DNA of 5,309 nucleotides from Prevotellaceae bacterium (lineage in GTDB: Bacteria; Bacteroidota; Bacteroidia; Bacteroidales; Bacteroidaceae): contig JAJPZF010000194.1 of the NCBI GenBank assembly GCA_021204545.1, positions 1-5,309 on the forward strand, read 5' to 3'. The position numbers and the translations under genes were made by a program. Shown here piece after piece: positions 4,204 through 5,309 of the stretch (position 1 is the stretch's first letter; each line of letters opens with the position of its first letter). Below the pieces are notes generated by a model. The model was not told the origin of the DNA and did no database searches. It saw only the letters and a program-made list of their open reading frames with translations.

Positions 4204-5079
4204 ATGTTCGCTGCTACTATAGGCTTCTTCGACGGGGTTCACCTTGGGCATCGCTGCCTCCTCGGGCAGCTGTGCGCCGTGGCAAGGGAGCGTGGACTTG
4301 GCTCCCTCGTCGTCACCTTCGACAGGCATCCCCGCCAGGTGTTCGGCGGCTATGTGCCGCGGCTTCTCACCACCACGGAGGAGAAGCTCCCCCTGCTGCG
4401 CAGTGCGGGGGTCAGCGACATTAGGGTGCTGCGCTTCGACCTTGCCCTGAGCCGCCTCTCCGCCCGTGAGTTCGTCCGCAAGATGAGGGACGAGATGGGG
4501 GTGCGCTGCTTGGTTATGGGCTACGACCACCGCTTCGGGCACGACGGGGGAGCGGGGCTTGACTACAGTTCCATCGCTAACGAGGAGGGCGTGGAGCTTT
4601 TGAGGGCCAGGGAGCTCGACGGGCTTAAGGCGAGCAGCAGTGCGGCTCGCCGCTGCCTCGAGGCGGGCGACGTGGAGGGGGCGGGCAAGGTGCTTGGCTA
4701 CGCTTACCGCTTGGGCGGGCGGGTTGTGCACGGCAAGGGCGTCGGCAGGCAGCTTGGCTTCCCGACGGCTAACCTCGATGTGCCTGAGGAGAAGCTCGTG
4801 CCTGCCTGCGGGGTGTATGCCGTCAGGGCTGAGTTGCGGGACGGCGGCAGTCACGCGGCGATGCTTAACATAGGCAACCGCCCCACCATGCGGGACGGAG
4901 GGGCGGTGTCCGTTGAGGTACATCTGCTTGACTTCGTGGGCGACCTCTACGGCGAGACGCTGTCGGTGGAGCTGGTGTCCCGCTTGCGTGGGGAGCGTCG
5001 CTTCTGCGATGCCGGTGCCTTGGCCGCTCAGCTTAGGGATGACGCTCTGCAGGTGAGGCGGCTCAACGCCCTAAAGTGA
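4204..5079 (+). CDS. ribF: Bifunctional riboflavin kinase / FAD synthetase
   Basis: The 291-residue protein makes FMN from riboflavin plus ATP (C-terminal domain) and FAD from FMN plus ATP (N-terminal domain). The FAD synthetase half shows the nucleotide-binding GFFDGVHLGH (7-16), VVTFDRHPRQVF (36-47) and GYDHRFGHDGGAG (106-118). The usual SSTxIR motif reads SSSAAR (144-149). The flavokinase half (about 166-285) has GRVVHGKGVGRQLGFPTANL (172-191), GVYAV (203-207), NIGNRPT (222-228) and VEVHLLDFVGDLYGE (237-251), where Glu238 is the expected catalytic base. An in-frame ATG at 4144 would add 20 residues, but the promoter -7 box lies inside that extension and the residues do not look like a RibF start, so 4204 is preferred. 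That leaves only six residues before the GFFDG motif, slightly short for the family. No FMN riboswitch is visible upstream. It is a cytoplasmic housekeeping enzyme, probably a single-gene transcript. Confidence 0.95.
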   Translation: MFAATIGFFDGVHLGHRCLLGQLCAVARERGLGSLVVTFDRHPRQVFGGYVPRLLTTTEEKLPLLRSAGVSDIRVLRFDLALSRLSAREFVRKMRDEMGVRCLVMGYDHRFGHDGGAGLDYSSIANEEGVELLRARELDGLKASSSAARRCLEAGDVEGAGKVLGYAYRLGGRVVHGKGVGRQLGFPTANLDVPEEKLVPACGVYAVRAELRDGGSHAAMLNIGNRPTMRDGGAVSVEVHLLDFVGDLYGETLSVELVSRLRGERRFCDAGALAAQLRDDALQVRRLNALK

Positions 5080-5087
5080 CGCTTCGC

Positions 5088-5248
5088 AACTTGTAGGGCT
5101 ACCGCTTTGCAACACCTTCGACGAAGGTCCTTAAACTCGTCCGACGGACCTCTTCCAACTCGTCCGACGGACCTCTTCCAACTCGTCCGACGGACCTTTT
5201 CCAACTCGTCCGACGGACCTTTTCCAACGCGTCCGACGAAGGTGCTCT
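5088..5248. repeat. 23-bp-period array of small palindromes between convergent genes
   Basis: Four near-identical 23-bp units lie at 5134-5156, 5157-5179, 5180-5202 and 5203-5225. Each has the core AACTCGTCCGACGGACC, followed by TCTTCC in the first two and TTTTCC in the last two. Diverged units keep the phase at 5088-5110, 5111-5133 and 5226-5248, and AAC recurs every 23 bp from 5065, inside the end of ribF. Most units carry a palindrome near the centre: GTAGggCTAC, ACCTTCgacGAAGGT, and GTCCgacGGAC in the four main units. The array is bracketed by CACCTTCG (5113-5120) and CGAAGGTG (5237-5244). There are no unique spacers, so it is not CRISPR. It may act as a bidirectional terminator or mRNA 3'-end structure, or be a simple expanding tandem repeat. 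Confidence 0.85.
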
Positions 5249-5309
5249 CACTCTGCCAGCACGCTGAACTCAGCCCCTGAGGCGAACACGTCGCCGTTCT
5301 GGCTGCTAA
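5248..5309 (-). CDS. C-terminal end of an unidentified protein (partial)
   Basis: The minus strand reads SSQNGDVFASGAEFSVLAE and then TGA (5250-5248), running off the right edge of the window. The codons are third-position GC-rich like ribF, and the stop falls exactly where the palindrome array ends. Both points support a real gene end rather than a chance frame. Nineteen residues are too few for me to recognise a family. It is convergent with ribF. Confidence 0.55.
   Translation of the reverse strand, partial: SSQNGDVFASGAEFSVLAE

Noticed and set aside
5111..5248. CRISPR array
   Set aside because: The units are directly adjacent with no variable spacers, the period is only 23 bp, and no cas gene is nearby.

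Overview
The window looks like chromosomal DNA of a fairly GC-rich member of the Bacteroidales (Bacteroidetes). The best evidence is the promoter grammar. TAnnTTTG -7 boxes sit just upstream of several genes, and three of them (in front of the TM2 gene, the AraC gene and the tRNA) carry an upstream TTGC exactly 19 bp away. Shine-Dalgarno sequences are weak or absent, and the protein families fit the same group. I cannot name the genus.

Layout, left to right. Positions 1-600 look like an accessory patch. A small HicB-type antitoxin gene (71-280) lacks the usual DNA-binding C-terminus, shows no HicA partner, and is flanked by an 18-bp direct repeat. A 323-bp intergenic stretch follows, with a good promoter and two stem-loops that could define a short RNA or a structured leader. 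Next is a small TM2-SHOCT membrane protein (604-927), which converges through a hairpin terminator on the minus-strand gluconate 5-dehydrogenase-type SDR (1015-1818). Upstream of the SDR, in the same orientation, is an AraC-family regulator (1909-2769). Its promoter is preceded by two exact 22-bp direct repeats. A CAT-anticodon tRNA (probably elongator Met, 2956-3029, minus) with its own promoter and trailing hairpin comes next. A DMT/EamA permease (3118-4077, minus) is divergent from ribF (4204-5079, plus), the bifunctional riboflavin kinase/FAD synthetase. The gap after ribF is filled by a 23-bp-period array of small palindromes, ending at the stop codon of a minus-strand gene of which only the last 19 codons are visible.

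The AraC regulator and the SDR are the only likely functional unit: a sugar-acid-responsive regulator next to a sugar-acid oxidoreductase, though the link rests on adjacency alone. The tRNA, ribF and the permease are independent housekeeping or transport genes. I see no defence system, phage, IS transposase or CRISPR array. The most interesting structures are non-coding: the palindrome array after ribF, the direct repeats at the AraC promoter, and the promoter-plus-hairpins before the TM2 gene.
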